NCBI GenBank assembly: GCA_013396995.1 | Contig: VWZP01005600.1 | Location: forward strand, 1 to 64,000 | Direction: 5' to 3' | Length of the DNA: 64,000 bases | Origin: Dicaeum eximium | Taxonomy: Eukaryota; Chordata; Aves; Passeriformes; Dicaeidae | Part shown: positions 36,992-50,211 of the stretch, in pieces | Layout of the letters: every line of letters begins with the position of its first letter | Position numbering within the stretch: position 1 is the first letter of the stretch | The notes under the pieces: model-generated | What the model saw: the letters and a program-made list of their open reading frames with translations, nothing else | What the model was told of the DNA's origin: nothing | Database searches by the model: none | Program-made: the position numbers and the translations under genes

Positions 36992-39900
36992 CCGGGTGAG
37001 CCAGAGGTGCCAGGTCTCCTCAGATTAGTGTTCATGGTGTGCAAGCGTGCGAGATGTGACTTGGAATGCTCCAGGGCTTTGTGCTCCTCTTTTGAAGAGG
37101 AATTTTTGCCTTTTCTACTCAACTTCTGTTCTAGGTATTGTGATGCATGGACCAGTGTCCTGCAGAGTGCTGGCTTCTCCAGGCACTGCCACCCCAGTCA
37201 GCTGGGGTGTCACTGTCTGCTGGGCCCCTTTGCTGAGGGTGCCCTGTGTGAGGCTTGTGTCTCCATATCCTCTGGGAAAGGAAGTCAAAAAAGTCTATTC
37301 CTTCATACATCCTATTTCAGAAGGCATCAGAAACTAATTTCTGTTCTCACCACACCCATGTACCTCATTAAGGGATGTGACTATCCTAACCACACCCTGG
37401 TCAGAGTGACCAGGACTTGAGTCTAAATGTCCCACTCCAATGACACTGAAGCCAGTTCCAACCAGAAACCTCATCAGTGGCAGCAAATTTCAGCTTGAGT
37501 CATATGTGTCATAGGCATTAACACCTGAAATATATTTTGCTTGATTAGTGCTTAACCTTGTTAGCTTGTGTGGCACGGAGTGAATCAGCAAAGAGCACCA
37601 GTGCCTTGTCAGGCATCCTCTGTGTGCTGTGAGTGCTGAAAACACAGACCAGGGCTCAGGACTGGTCTCATAGCAATGACGGCTGTGTCTCTGCTCTTGT
37701 ACCCTATCTGCTTTTTCCATCTCCCCACTGCAATGTAAATGTAAGTGTCCCCTGTGTGAGCTGTGGCAGTGGGAGCCAGGGCTGGGCTGTGGGAGCTGCT
37801 TGGTGCTGGGCAGCTCAGACAAAGAGGGAATTCTTCCAGAGCTGAATAAATGCATGTGGTGGGCAATAAACACCTTAAAGCCCAAACACACCACTAGTAC
37901 CCTCTACCTAGCCACAGCCCAAGGGAGCTCCAAGCCACGCAGCACTCGGGTGAGCTGGCATCAAGGTGGGTGCTGCTTGCAGTGCACCCCTGCCTAGGGT
38001 GGCAGGGCCTGGCCACCTCACCCCAGGGACTGCTCACTGCGAGGGAAATTCAAACTGTGCTCAGCTGCCTCTTCTCCAGATAGAATGAATTCCACAGAGA
38101 CTTTGTTCTAAAGAAAATAACCTTTGCTGTGCAAGTGTTTCAGTCTAAAAGACTTCTGGTGCAAAAGCACTGGATTTAACATGTTCTTCCCATCGGTTCT
38201 GGCAGACCTGGAGCAGTGTCAGGGTGGTGTCTGCACTGTAGTACTCAGCAGTGTGCTTTGCACTGAGCTCACTCTGCTGGGCCGTGCTCCAGTTCCTCGA
38301 GGATTTCTCACTGATGTAACTGTAGTGCTTCGAGTACCTCTGTGCGCTCTATTCCTCTCCATCCCGCAACAAATCCAAACCGTGTGTATCCTGTATTTAT
38401 CCTGCCAGTATTCCTTGGTGGGACCCATGCCACCCACACCTTTGGCACTGCCAAACACCATCCCTGTGGCAGGCTCAGCTGCAGATGCTGATGAGAGATG
38501 GCAGTCGGAGAGGCTGCTGCTGAATTCCGAGGGGGAGAGAAAGGAAGCGGCATGTCAGAGCCCCGGCAGGATGTGCAGAGCGGCTGGAAGGAGCTGTGAC
38601 CGAGCTGCTCTTTCCCAGGGAGGATTCTCCACCCCGTCCTGGGTGGGATCTCAGCCGTCCTGCTTAAAGCCGAGCAGATGGGGTTGGAGTTCAGTTGCCC
38701 CAGGCAGGACTTGCTGGCTTGCAGGGACGCAGGAATAACTTCTGCACAGGACAGTGACCCGCTGCAGTTGGCTCTCCCCATGGAAGGTAGGAGGAGGTTT
38801 GTTTTCTTTCCTTGGTTACTCTATTCCTTTTAAGTTTTTAAACCAGCAATCAAACTATAATGCAATTAGCCAGAAAACAAGGCAGGAACTCGGGAGGGAA
38901 CGGCAAAGGTGTGGGTTTGGCTGTTCCCTCCTGGGGTGTGCTGCTTCTGTTTGGGTCACTTAACAGAAAACAGAACGTTTTTCCATTATATATTTTGTTT
39001 AGAATTTAGTAGAAAAAAATCAGTTCCTAGGAATTTTGAGATCTAACACTTCAGCATCTACAAGTCTCACAGTGGGCATTCAGTGGCACAGCACAGCTGT
39101 CCCTGGAGAGAGGCAGCGTGGCAGAAGGTCCCTGCCTGGCAAAGGTTTGCCCTCTGCAGGGGAGCAGCCACCCATCCTGCTGCCACGCGACTGGCTCCAG
39201 CCCTGCTGCTCCACAGGGAGCACCAGGACCCTCAGTGCTCCCATGGGAGTCTCATCCCTGTGGTGTGAGCACAGCCAGGGCAGGGAATGGCTTTCCTGTA
39301 GGGAACAAGTGGGGTGGCAGAGCTGGGAGAACAGCAGCAGCAAGAACACTCTCTGTGGGGACAGCATGTCAGGCCCAGGCCTCCAGCATCAGAGGAGGTT
39401 ACCCTGAGCATTTTTCCTGAAAAGCAATAGCAAAAGTGATCTGTTTTCTGGCAGGAAAGAAGGCAAAAGGGGACCTTTGGGGCGGCTGCCTGAGCCTGCA
39501 GCAGTGTGTGGCTGTCACCCAGCACGAGCAGGGGCTGGTGAGGGACAGTGCTGCTGCTCCATTCCTCTATGCTCAGCTGTGCTCCCACCTCCTTCCTGTG
39601 TCCCCCAGGGTGGTTTCTGTCTCAGCTGGCTCAACTCTCGGTTCCTCTCTTGCCTCATTCCTGCTGTGCCTAGGTCCCTTTGCCAGGGCTGGAGCTCCTC
39701 GACAGCAGGAACTGGTGCCCCATGCTGGGGCAGTCCTGACGTTTCTCTGGCCATCAACTGGGCCAGCCCCAGCTCTTCCTTTGCCAAAGGCTTGCTTTGT
39801 AATGCCAAGAAAATCCTACAGCAACTCCGACAGCTCTGTAGGAGGGTATTAAGCATCTGCGTGTCAGAACGTGGCCTTTATTTTATTGCTTCATGTAAAA

Positions 39901-42900
39901 CGCTTTGTATTCTCTGGGCAGGAGAGACAAAGGTTGCAGTGAATGTTTTCAGAAAGGGAATTAGTGTCATGTCCCTGCCCAGCGATGCTCCCCTGTCAGA
40001 CAGACCCTGGGGCCGTGGCTGCCCAAGCTCACCAGCAGCTCTGCTCTCACAAGGATCTTGCAGGACTGTTTGCCAGGATCACAGCTGGGAATAGTACTGC
40101 ATTTCTTGTCCTTTGCCTCTCTATAAAATAAATCAAGCTGAGTTTTCAACCCTCTGTTTGCTGATATTCTCTGGCCAAGTTTCGAGTCAATTTATTTCTC
40201 ATTGCTCTGCGTCACCCTGGCAATGTGCCGAGCACGGGAACTGGGGAGAAACACAATTAGTTTGCTGCATTTCAGGCCAGGGCTGAGCATCCTTCTGTTG
40301 GTACCCACAGGTCTCCCAGGCAGTAGTAGAGGTGTACATTTTAAGGTAGAATATTACTTGTGTTTTGGAAATGAATGAATTGTTGACATAAGCTGAGAGT
40401 GACAAGACAGGAACGGGTTGTGTTGCCAGGTATTCACCATAAGAGCATTATGCCCTGGAGTGCTGATGCAATGACCACTGTGGGAAGTGACCAGAGAGGT
40501 GCTGGCTGGAGGTCAGGAAGGGCTGAGCCAAAGGGCTAAACCCTCCTTTAGCCATGGCTGCTGTGCCACGGGGGCACTGGGTGGGAGAAGCCACCACCCA
40601 CCTGCTCTCTGTGGGCTCATTTCGTGGTGACAGCCAGCAGGAACACCAGGCATGAAGCCCAGCCTGAGGTGGGCAGCAGGGCCAGCCAGGTCCCAGCAGT
40701 ACCCACGGGGGCTGTGCAGTAATGAGGAAGCTGCTGGGGGGCTGCTGGGGCCAGCATTTCTGGCTGGCAGCAAGGGTCCCCCTGTCCCCAGCACTCACCC
40801 TGTGATCAGAGAGCTTTTATGAAATGGGGAGGTGTTTCTGGGTGTGGTTTTGTGTGGATTGCTGTTCTTTTTGGTATAAGTTTGCTGTTTCAGCTTATGA
40901 AGTTCACCATTTCCAGGGTCCACACTTCCAGGGTTAACGTTATCTGACACCTGCCAAAAATCTGTCTCTCCAAAAAATCTGACACCTGCCAAAAACTGGT
41001 CCAGCAAGCCTTGTGCGGCAGGAGGCTGAGCACACACACTGCCTGCTGTTCCCATCCCTCCTCCACCTCATCCTGCTTTCCTCAGTGCTCCTGGGAAAAG
41101 GCAGGACCTGGAGCTGTTGGAAGGAATGCTTGTGTGGGAAGGGAACTTGGCTTCTCTGGCGAATAAATCATATAGAATCGGTTTTGTGCATTAAACAAAG
41201 CTTTATGAAAGGCAGATACAAAGGAGAGGCCCTGCTGGCAGCTCGGGAGGTTTTACTGTGGTGCTGGACATCCTCTGGCACTGGAGTCTGGGCAACACTC
41301 CTAGGTCTCAGCTTGCTTCAGCATTGGTGCTGCCCACTGTGGTTTCAGCTTCCCAGGGCTCTGACACTTCAGACTTGGCTGTTGTTTCCATCGTCCTCCA
41401 GGAGCAGGGAGTTTGTGGGGGCAGGTCTGTGGTGGGTGCACAGAGGGTGCTTCTGTGAAGAGGCTGGTGCTCATTGCTGCACAGCAACTTCCCACTTTCC
41501 TGCCCAGTTCTGAACTCTCACACAGGAATGAGGATCTTCATGAAATGTGACCTTTTTTCTCAGTTTTACTCCCCATATTTGGTATCTGTTTGTCCCTTCT
41601 TTCACAAAGCAGCCCAGTAATCAGATGACATCCCTGACTCATGCTACCCAGACGTGCATGATGGGGCCTTTCTACTTGTTAGAAAAAGCCTATTGATTTA
41701 ATTTCTGTATCATTATTTAGCTAATACAGAATATGTCACTGATGGTGGTGCATAAAATCGAACAGAGTCTGCAAAAAAGGGTGAAATATTAAATAAAACT
41801 TGCCAAAGGATGGGAAGGAGGTGGAGGTGAATGTGCAGGAAGGGTACAGGGTGCCCTGTCTGCTGCTCCACCTCTCTGATCTGTGTGCCCCTGGCTTCTG
41901 GGAAATGTTGGCAAGGTCTCCTGAGCTGGTCAAACACCAGCACTGGTCACTGCTGGGGGACACTGGTTGAAAGCCATGTCACATATGGCCCAAGCTGCAC
42001 CCCAAATATGGTCCCTGTCACCTGCATGCCTTGGCCTGAGCAACGAGCTGTCATACTCTCATACCTACTCACACATTTAACATTGTTACACTAAATACAG
42101 GTTTAGGTGTGCAGAGGCACCTCAAGAGTGTGTAACAAAGCAAAGTCTGGGCTGGCTGTCCAGGAGCTGTGGGTAGGCCTGTCAGACACAGCTTTCCCTG
42201 GGCTCTGGGGTAACTTGCCACTAGATGTCACAGTGCGCTTGGGTTTGCAGGGACCACGAGTGCCACTTGTGCTGGGGACCCCCAACCAACCCACCCTGGG
42301 CAGGGCAAAACTGCTCCCTAAAGTCCCTTTGCTGGACCAAAGCACACAAATGGCATCTTTTTGTCTGTTCTTGTCTTCTAGAGCATTTTTGGAAACATTT
42401 CTAGCTTTCATATGCCACTCAGCCAAGTCTGAGAGTCCAACAGGTGACTGGAGAGGTTCACGTGGTGAACCCCATGGAGTGACCCTGGTGGGACCCCTGC
42501 CCTGACAGCTATCCAGTGACCCTGCTCCCACTGCAGGAAATGTCAAACTAACATCAGGTGATGCAGCAGGACCTCACTGTCCATGTCCCAAAGCTCTTGC
42601 TCTAAGGGGGGACAAGTTTTGCCACTCCACCAGCACAAGGCAGAGGAGGCCGGCACTCGTGCAGCTGCCTGGGGCTGACCTCTGCCTAAACCATCCCAAT
42701 GGATATTTATAGGCACACAGGAAACCATGCTGGACCCTGCACTTCCTCTCCCATCCAAGCTGAATCTTTAATCAGCTCGCTAGCACAGGGAGCATTAATT
42801 GTGTGTGTTTTTCCATTGCGCATTGTGCTGAGCTGGGGTAGAATACGTACGTGGTCAGCTTTGGGCAGGCTGGTGATGGCATAGGCAAGTCATCTTCTGA

Positions 42901-45900
42901 ACTTGGTGCAGCTCTGTAAAAAACTTGGTATATTATTAAAAGACTAGGAGTATATAAGTGTGAAGCATTTGCTGAGTAACCAAAGCAATGACAGCATTCA
43001 AAGCCTCCTGTTTGAAGTGGTTTATGTACAGACCCAGACTGGTGAGGCCACCCCACCCACTGCACCCAGGCAGCTCTTGGGTGAAGTGTAGCTGTTGAAT
43101 TAATGATGGCATCACTCTGTGGCTTTCATTTGCCACCAAAATCAAGCATAGCTTTCCCAATCTAAGACTAAACAAACGGCACAGCCAGGGATGTTCAGTG
43201 GGGTGCTTTCCTTGTGTTCTCTCTGATCCTGAGATCAGGCTCTGCCCAGCCTGAGCAGGGATGTTGTGCTCTGGATGCTGGTCCAGCCTGGAGAGCAGCT
43301 GGGCTGCTGCTCCTCGTGCACAGGGATGCTGGGTGGACACAGACGTGCAGTGAGCGAGGGGAAGCAGGGCTGTGCTCTGTGTGTGCAGAGGGGAGCCACT
43401 GCCTGTACCCCTGAAGCTGGAGAAGTGTACCCAGAGCAGGTGAGCTGGCTGTCAGAGCCTGTGCTGCCCAGGCAGCAGACAAGATGGATGGGCTATCGCT
43501 GCAAGCCACTCGCTGCTATTAATTTTCACCACATGAATCTTCCTGACCAATAACACATGATTGCTTTCCTTTGTCTGGGATTGCCTTTTCCCCCTTCCTT
43601 GGCACCAGTCCAGAATACCTACAAATCTTACTTAGCCACAGTTAGTGACTGTGCCTTAATATCAGGAGTCTCCTGAAATGCTCCCTGTGCTGCTCTTTCC
43701 TTAGAGAATGAGAGCTGAGCACACTGTCATTCCCATCCCCCTGCAGCAGCCAACACAGCAGAAGGTGTGAGCAGAGCTGGGAGAAGAAGGATGTGCTGTG
43801 CTGGGGGGCTGGAGCCTATTTCCAGCTCTGGGGAAGTGGTGTAGCCTTACAGCATTCCATAAATCATGGCCACAACCTGGCTCCTGCTCCCAGCAGCCAC
43901 TGCCCAAGCCCCAAAGACACCCCAGAGTGCTCCTTCCTGTGGCATAGGAGGGTGGCATTGCAGACTCACTGCTCTAGGATAGACCTGGGACTTGGAACAG
44001 CAACTTCTTGAGAAAAACCTCCAACGTTAAAAAAATTAACATAAATCTAATTTTCTGCAGTTATCACCAATCTCAGATTAATTCTGCAGCATGACCAAAC
44101 TGCTGCAAGGCCCCACACTAGTATGTTAAATATGTCCCACTGCATGTACTGAGTGTGATTTCCAGACACTGAGGGCTTCTGGAGGAGAGTGCAGATAAGG
44201 GCCTGCTCGGACGCAGCTGCCCCAGAGCTCTGCAGGAGCAATCTGTGGGCACAGACACATGCAGGGCCTCAAGTTTCTTTTCACTTCTTGGGTTTCTTCG
44301 CCTTTTTTCTGTCCTGTCACCCTCAGGTGTGTCAGCTTTTGATTTGCACCAGCCAAAGAGCTGGTTATGGAGCCTGGCCATTAAACCTCTGCAAGGAGAG
44401 CCCAGGGCAGCGTGGCTATTAGCCCAGCTCTGGGCAAGTGGGGCTCTGTAGCACTGGGGCTACTGGGAAGTTCCCTCGCTGTCCCACAGCCAGAGGGTTT
44501 GGCAGAGGCTTTGGCACCACTTCTCTCCTTCCCTGGGGCTATGTGGATACTCCTGGAAATGAAGTGCATTAGCTTCTCCGCCTCCTGGAGGCAGAACCAA
44601 CTTTTTCCCATTTATCCCACTCCCCTGCTGGCTGGGAATGCAGCACAGATTCCTGCTGTGTTCCCCATGGCTGACTGCAGTGCCCCAGAGCTGGGATGTG
44701 CCAGTGCCAGGGAATCCTGCACTGCCAGCAAGGAAAGTACCTCCTCATGGCTTCTGGGCTCTGCTGCAGAGCTGCCCAACTCAACATCAGTCATGTGCAG
44801 GGAGTTTGTCTGTCTAAAGCCCCGGTGTGTGGTGTCTGTTGAGGGCAGCACTGCTCTCCCAAGGAGAAGAGCTGGAGCCTGGCAGTGGGCAGTGCCCTTG
44901 GGCCCCGTCCCAGCACCCCAAAAGTGCCTGTGGGTCCTGCAGTGGGGCTGGGCTGGATGCACCTGCTGCATCCATCATCCCAAGGGCAAGGGAGTGCAAG
45001 CACAGCCCCAAATCCTGGGGTGTAGAGCTTGTCCAGCTCAGGGAAAGAGGAATTCCTCCCTGGGGCCTTTGCTGGATGCAGTTGGAGGTGGGGATTGGGA
45101 TGGTTCTGCCCCAGGGGCTGCACTTTCCCAGGTGAGGTGCAGTGATGATGGATGCCCCACACCCCGCAGGTCTCCAAGTGGGAAAACCCCTCAAGCCATT
45201 CTGTCCCTAGGAAAGTGCACAGGGCAGGAGCTGCCCAGTATCTCCCTGAAGGATCTGGCTCAGCATCAAACCATTTGAATCAATGGGCATTGTTCCCTTC
45301 TGGGGGATGAGCAGCTGAACAAAACCTTGGATCCACCTCACAGTCAGGCAAGGCAGGGAGCTGGACTGGGGGCAGCAGGGTGTGAATAGGAAGGGCTTTG
45401 CCTGGGATCCCAAGGCTGCTGAGCCTTTCAAGGCAATCCATGAGTGCACACCAGCACTCAGGAGCCCACGTGCATCCCAAGGTATGGGACCCACCCTCAG
45501 CTTGTCCTGGAGTCTCTGCAGCAGCTGGCACAGGAGTGGTCTGCTGCTGCCAGGAGCAGGGAGCACACGATGTTCAGGGAGGAGAGGTCAGGTCTCTTCC
45601 TGTTTAGATGTTTTCAAAAAATGTTTAAGCATTTTAGTGGAAAAATGACTGAGGGAACCATCCAAATTAGGAAACAGGAAATACTGCACTAGCATAAATA
45701 TAATTTTGACAGCTGAAATAAGAGGCAAGTGGTTGCCAGGTAGGGCTGGTGAAGATGCTGCTGGGCCAGCAGCTGGTGGGGAAGCTCAGCAGGCAAGGGG
45801 CATGTCCTCACTGGGTACTCACCTACCCAGCAGTGTCATGCCAGGTGCCAGAGCCAAGTCACTGGCTGTCTCTCACCTCAGGGTCTCCCAGCACAGTGCC

Positions 45901-46240
45901 TACAGTCAGCAAGATGTGTCCTTCAAGTGGAGGACTCCTCATGTTTCCAGGAGTGGATATACTGAAAACTAAGGCGCTAAAATCAGAATTTGTATGGAGT
46001 ATAAATAGCAGCAGCCTTCCCCGTGCCAGGTTACCCGTGTGATACTGGCTGCTCAAATCTAATGCCAGCCCTGCTCTTGACTCTCTCCCCTTCAGCAAAT
46101 CACTGAAGCTCCCCAAGCCACTTTCTAGCCATATGTTAAGTTGATGTAATGCTGCTTTGAAGTCTGTGCAATTACTCAATTACTCCTGCATCTGATTGCA
46201 AGTAATATGCCCTCAGGGCTTTGCTTCAGTGTTGCCCATT
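36992..46240. other. Intergenic GC-richer sequence, no gene supported
   Basis: Contains the longest open frame of the intergenic region (44412-45278, 288 codons), but other long frames overlap it on both strands, its translation has no domain, and it has no conserved start context or splice partner. A short tandem duplication (ATCTGACACCTGCCAAAAA, twice) lies at about 40.95-41.0 kb. I see nothing else supportable. Confidence 0.65.
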
Positions 46241-46273
46241 GATTTGCTGTGTGACCTTGAGCACCACATTAAA
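46241..46273 (+). repeat. MIR-like SINE core fragment
   Basis: TTGCTGTGTGACCTTGAGCA closely matches the conserved core of the ancient amniote MIR family (GCTGTGTGACCTTGGGCA). The flanks are too diverged to extend it. Confidence 0.45.
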
Positions 46274-46617
46274 TATACTTTCAATATTCAAAGGAATTTT
46301 GCTCATTTATGCCCGTGATCATGCTATCCAGACTCCTACTCTGCTCCCAACATTCCAGGCAGTGTCTGCTTGTTATTTATTGCAAAATTTAGGATAGAAA
46401 GGATAGAAGCTAACCTAAAATACAAAAGAGATCTGAGGGTCTATGTTCCATTCAAATTCACCTCAAGCAAGTTTCAATGGAGCTTGAAGAGCCTAAGAAA
46501 CGTAGATACTTCTGAAAATGTCACCCTAGCTGTACCTGCAGGCTCTGACATTCCACAGACACCTGAATTACTCAGGCGGGTTCCCCTTGCTGATCCAGCC
46601 TGATGGCTGCAGAGCTG

Positions 46618-46652
46618 GCAGAGCATTAAATATGCACATATTTAATGTCTGC
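46618..46652. other. AT-rich palindrome, 16-bp arms with one bulged base
   Basis: The left arm GCAGAGCATTAAATATG and right arm CATATTTAATGTCTGC are reverse complements except for one extra G, separated by only CA. The central TATGCACATA resembles POU/octamer-type sites. It lies in sequence without genes. Confidence 0.85.
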
Positions 46653-49600
46653 TGTGCTGGAGGGGGAGGACGCCTCAAAGTGAAAACTGCTGTGCATTCA
46701 AATGTGTTCTTCAAAGCTGAGACAAGTCTTCTCAACCTCGAGCTGAGTAGCAACAGCTACCCCTGGCTGCTGGGGCACAGTTTTGAGGGGCTGTGAGGTG
46801 CTGCTTTCTTCCTTGTTCTGTGCACGGGAGGGGTGAGCTATGGGATCAAGGAATGGTGTCTGTTTGCAGAGAGGTCTGCTTGAAAAATGAGCAGCCAAAG
46901 GAGAGGTGTGGGCAGAGCTGTCACTGGGGCTGACCCCTGACTCTGATGGTACAAGGTTTTGAGAGTTTTCTCTTGTGCATGTTTGTATGAGGAACAACTG
47001 TGGTTTTCCCTTTACCTTTGCTGGAAGATGGCCGTGAAATAGCATGGTCAAAAAGCAAAGCTGCTGTCTGAATATTTTAAGAACTTTTGCCTCAGTTTTC
47101 TGTGAATGTTGATTAAGAGTAAATGAGACTTGGAAAAACAGCCAGTATGGATTTACCCTGGGACCATTCTGGGAACAAGAACACAAAAATAACCCTTTCC
47201 TAAAAATGTTCTTTACAGCCCCACCCTTCAGGAATGATATTCCCTGCAATGACCCTGGCCTGGACAGCACTGGCAGACCAGGGCTGGGTTTCAGCTCTGG
47301 TCCACACTCAGCAGTTCCTTTTTACAGTGCAAACAGCTCCTGGAGCCAGAGGTGATTTGTTGAGGAACCACGTACCAGAGTGGGTGAGGACTGCAGGGTC
47401 TGGCTGCCTGTCACCCCAGCCCAGTGAAAGCCATGGATTGGGGACAGGAGCCTGGCATGACAGCAGCAGCAGGATTTGCTCCCCACCTGCTGTTCCTCTC
47501 TGTACCTGCAGTGCAAAGAAGTTAAAGTGCACCACGAGTTGCAGGTAATGTCAGCACACCTGTACACAGGAGCTCTGCTGGGCAAATCAGTTCTTGGAAT
47601 CTGTAAAGTGCTTAATGCTCCTTGCCTTGTGGTACAACACTGAAATAGTGTGGGGTGTAATTTCTACACGTGCTCCAGCTTCTACACACAAGCCTCAAAC
47701 CACTGAAACAGTCATCCAACATCAGTGAAGATGAGGGCAGTCATAGACTTAAATGCTTTAAACAAGTAAAGCTACAGACTTCAGCTGTGTTCTGATTATT
47801 TTCTTTGAATTTGCTTCCTTTCCACTGCTTTTTTTATACTGAGACATAAATAATCTTAAATTCCAGATCACCCATGGGTCCAAAATTTAGCTGTAACAGG
47901 GACTTCTGCCAACTTTTACAAAAGGATTTTGCTAACATGAAAGAAAATAACTCATACATAATAAACAGTCGTCCTGACCCATGTTATCCTTTTGCATTTA
48001 AGGTCAACCATCTCTGAAAGGAGGGGGGGGGAAAAGATAAAGGAGATGCAGAGAGTCAGCTGCAACAACAAACGAAACCCCTGCGTGAAGGTCCTCCTAT
48101 CAGGGCTGTTCACAGCTGCCACTACATTTTTTCCTTGGCCTGAATAATGTAAATACTGGGCTGGGGAGTGCTTTCCTTTACACTGGTGTAAATCTGGGCT
48201 GGAGCTCCAACCCTGACCTGGCCATGCACACACTTTATCCCACCCTCGGGTAAGGGGACCGGCTTCCTCAGAGGAGCTCGCCATCCTTTGATGCTCGCTG
48301 CTGTGTTCAATAAAGGGCTAAATTCTTCTTGTTTCTTGAAATAAACTTGCAAACCCCTTGACCTTCCTGAGCTGGAAGAATATGTTTACAGATTGCTTAA
48401 TTCCATTTGTCTTCCTGAGTGTGTGAGAGGGACAGCAGTGTGGTTGAGGGAAAGGCAGCTGTGCTGTGTGACCAGCCTCTTTTGATGTCAGAGACAAGAC
48501 ACTGATGACTCCCATCCACTTGGAAGGGTACAGCCATTTCCATTACTTTTTGGAGGAGGAAGGAAAGGAATTATTTACTGGGATCCCCTGTAATCTTGCT
48601 TTATATAAAGTTCATGAGGCAGCAGTGTAATCTTTTGTGTTTTGTTATCTATTCTCACAACACCTTCCAGGACACCAGTGCTTGCGTATTTCTAGAAAAT
48701 ATCAGGAGGTATTTCCGCAGCAGCAGCTCTTGCCTAGTGTTACACCATCTAAACACATCTCCTTTACACTTTGCTGCCTGAAGTCAGGGGAGCCAGCAGA
48801 AACAAAGTTTATCAGAGGGCAAGAGGCAAAGCACCAAGAGGGGAGGTTACTGACATACCTAAATTAAAGTGTAGAGCTTTATTTAAAGGCTGTAGAAGCT
48901 GGAAAAAAGCTCTTCAAGGCAGAAACCATCTTTTCTCCGAGCCTGGGAGGCACTGGGAGGCCTCATGGGTGTCATCACCAGGTACTTGTAATAATGTCAC
49001 TATTTCCAGAAGTCTTGGCGCAAGCTGCACGGCAGGAGAGGAATTGTGAAGGGTAGCTGACTGAGGATAATGGATAGTAGGATGAAATTGAGAGGAAAAA
49101 CTTAATTGGAATTAACTAGCTGAGAAAAGCCTCTTGATCTGTCAGACAGTGAAATTGCCTCCCAGGAGCAATGGTATAGTCTCAACCACGTGGGCATTTA
49201 AAGCCAGTCTAATGTCTGTGATTCCCTGAGTTAACTGGAGTATCTCAATAATTGGAACTGATACAAAGATTTATCTTCTTTGATTGACTAGCTTTCATAG
49301 AGGCTCATCTCTTTGTGGTGCTGCACAGAGCTTTCAGGGCAGCTGTTTGCACTTAAACTGCCAGGAGCTGACAGTGTGTATCCATTTCAGCTCTTCAAAT
49401 GTGTTCTTTGAAAAAACACTTAAATCGCTGGAATAGACAGTACTAATCAGTCTGCAGGAAAATGGAGCATCCTTACCTGGGGCTCAGTGCTATCAATCTC
49501 CCTGTGCCAGGGCTCGGCCATCCTGCAGCAGCAGAGCCATTTAGGTGCATTACTGCCAAATGCCCAATCAGCCTGAAAAATTGGGCTGATTTGGCCGAGG

Positions 49601-49855
49601 CAATAAAAGGGAAAGGTGTTTTGCCAAAAGTATAAAAACAAATGGTTGGTATTTCAGCGGTTACAGCAGAGTAGGATTAATCACGCTAAGATGATGGAAA
49701 TGATCTCCCGTGCTCATTTTTCCTGATTTCAGAAGAGACAGTGTGTGGCTGGAGTGAAGGGTGAGGTCCTGGAAGGGCTTTTGTATTTGGATTTGCCCAT
49801 TCATTCACCTGCTTATGACCTTGTGCATATGTCCTCTCTCACTTTGCCTTCTGCA
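46653..49855. other. Intergenic AT-richer sequence
   Basis: The change from GC-richer to AT-richer DNA occurs at about 46.8 kb. A G-run is near 48.02 kb. No coding evidence. A segment near 49.81-49.85 kb faintly resembles a MIR core but is too diverged to call. Confidence 0.65.
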
Positions 49856-50211
49856 GGTTTAGACCCACAGAAAAGGGCACATCCAGCCTGGCTGAGATCT
49901 GGGTTCCTACTTTGTATGTAGTGGCAGCATTTTGGGAAGGGTGTTTGGAGTCCTTTCACTTCTCTGACAGACATAGGGATGGTGTCTTCTCTGCAAAAGA
50001 GATTTAGATCTTACTGAGATAGCCTTGTAATATGCAAAATAGTAGGTCAAGATGTGTTGCAGAAAGTGAGAAATTACTTTTCTGCAGGGCACAACTTACA
50101 GGTGTTTACGTGTGCAGGCATCCTAATATTGACAGGAAAATGTGTATTTTTTTTATTGTTCCTTTTAAAGCCTTTTACATAGGGAATGCATACTTGACTT
50201 GTTACCTTGCC
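49856..50211 (+). repeat. Duplicated segment, copy 1 (about 0.36 kb)
   Basis: Aligns almost throughout with 52826-53271 in the same orientation. Shared blocks include GTATGTAGTGGCAGCATTTT, GATGGTGTCTTCTCTGCAAA, GGTCAAGATGTGTTGCAGAA and GGGAATGCATACTTGAC. Similarity fades at both edges. No retroviral or LINE motif is recognised in it. Confidence 0.85.

Noticed and set aside
44412..45278. 288-codon open frame, longest in the window
   Set aside because: Overlapping open frames exist on both strands in the same GC-rich DNA, the translation has no recognisable domain, and there is no splice or promoter support. Low stop-codon density explains it.
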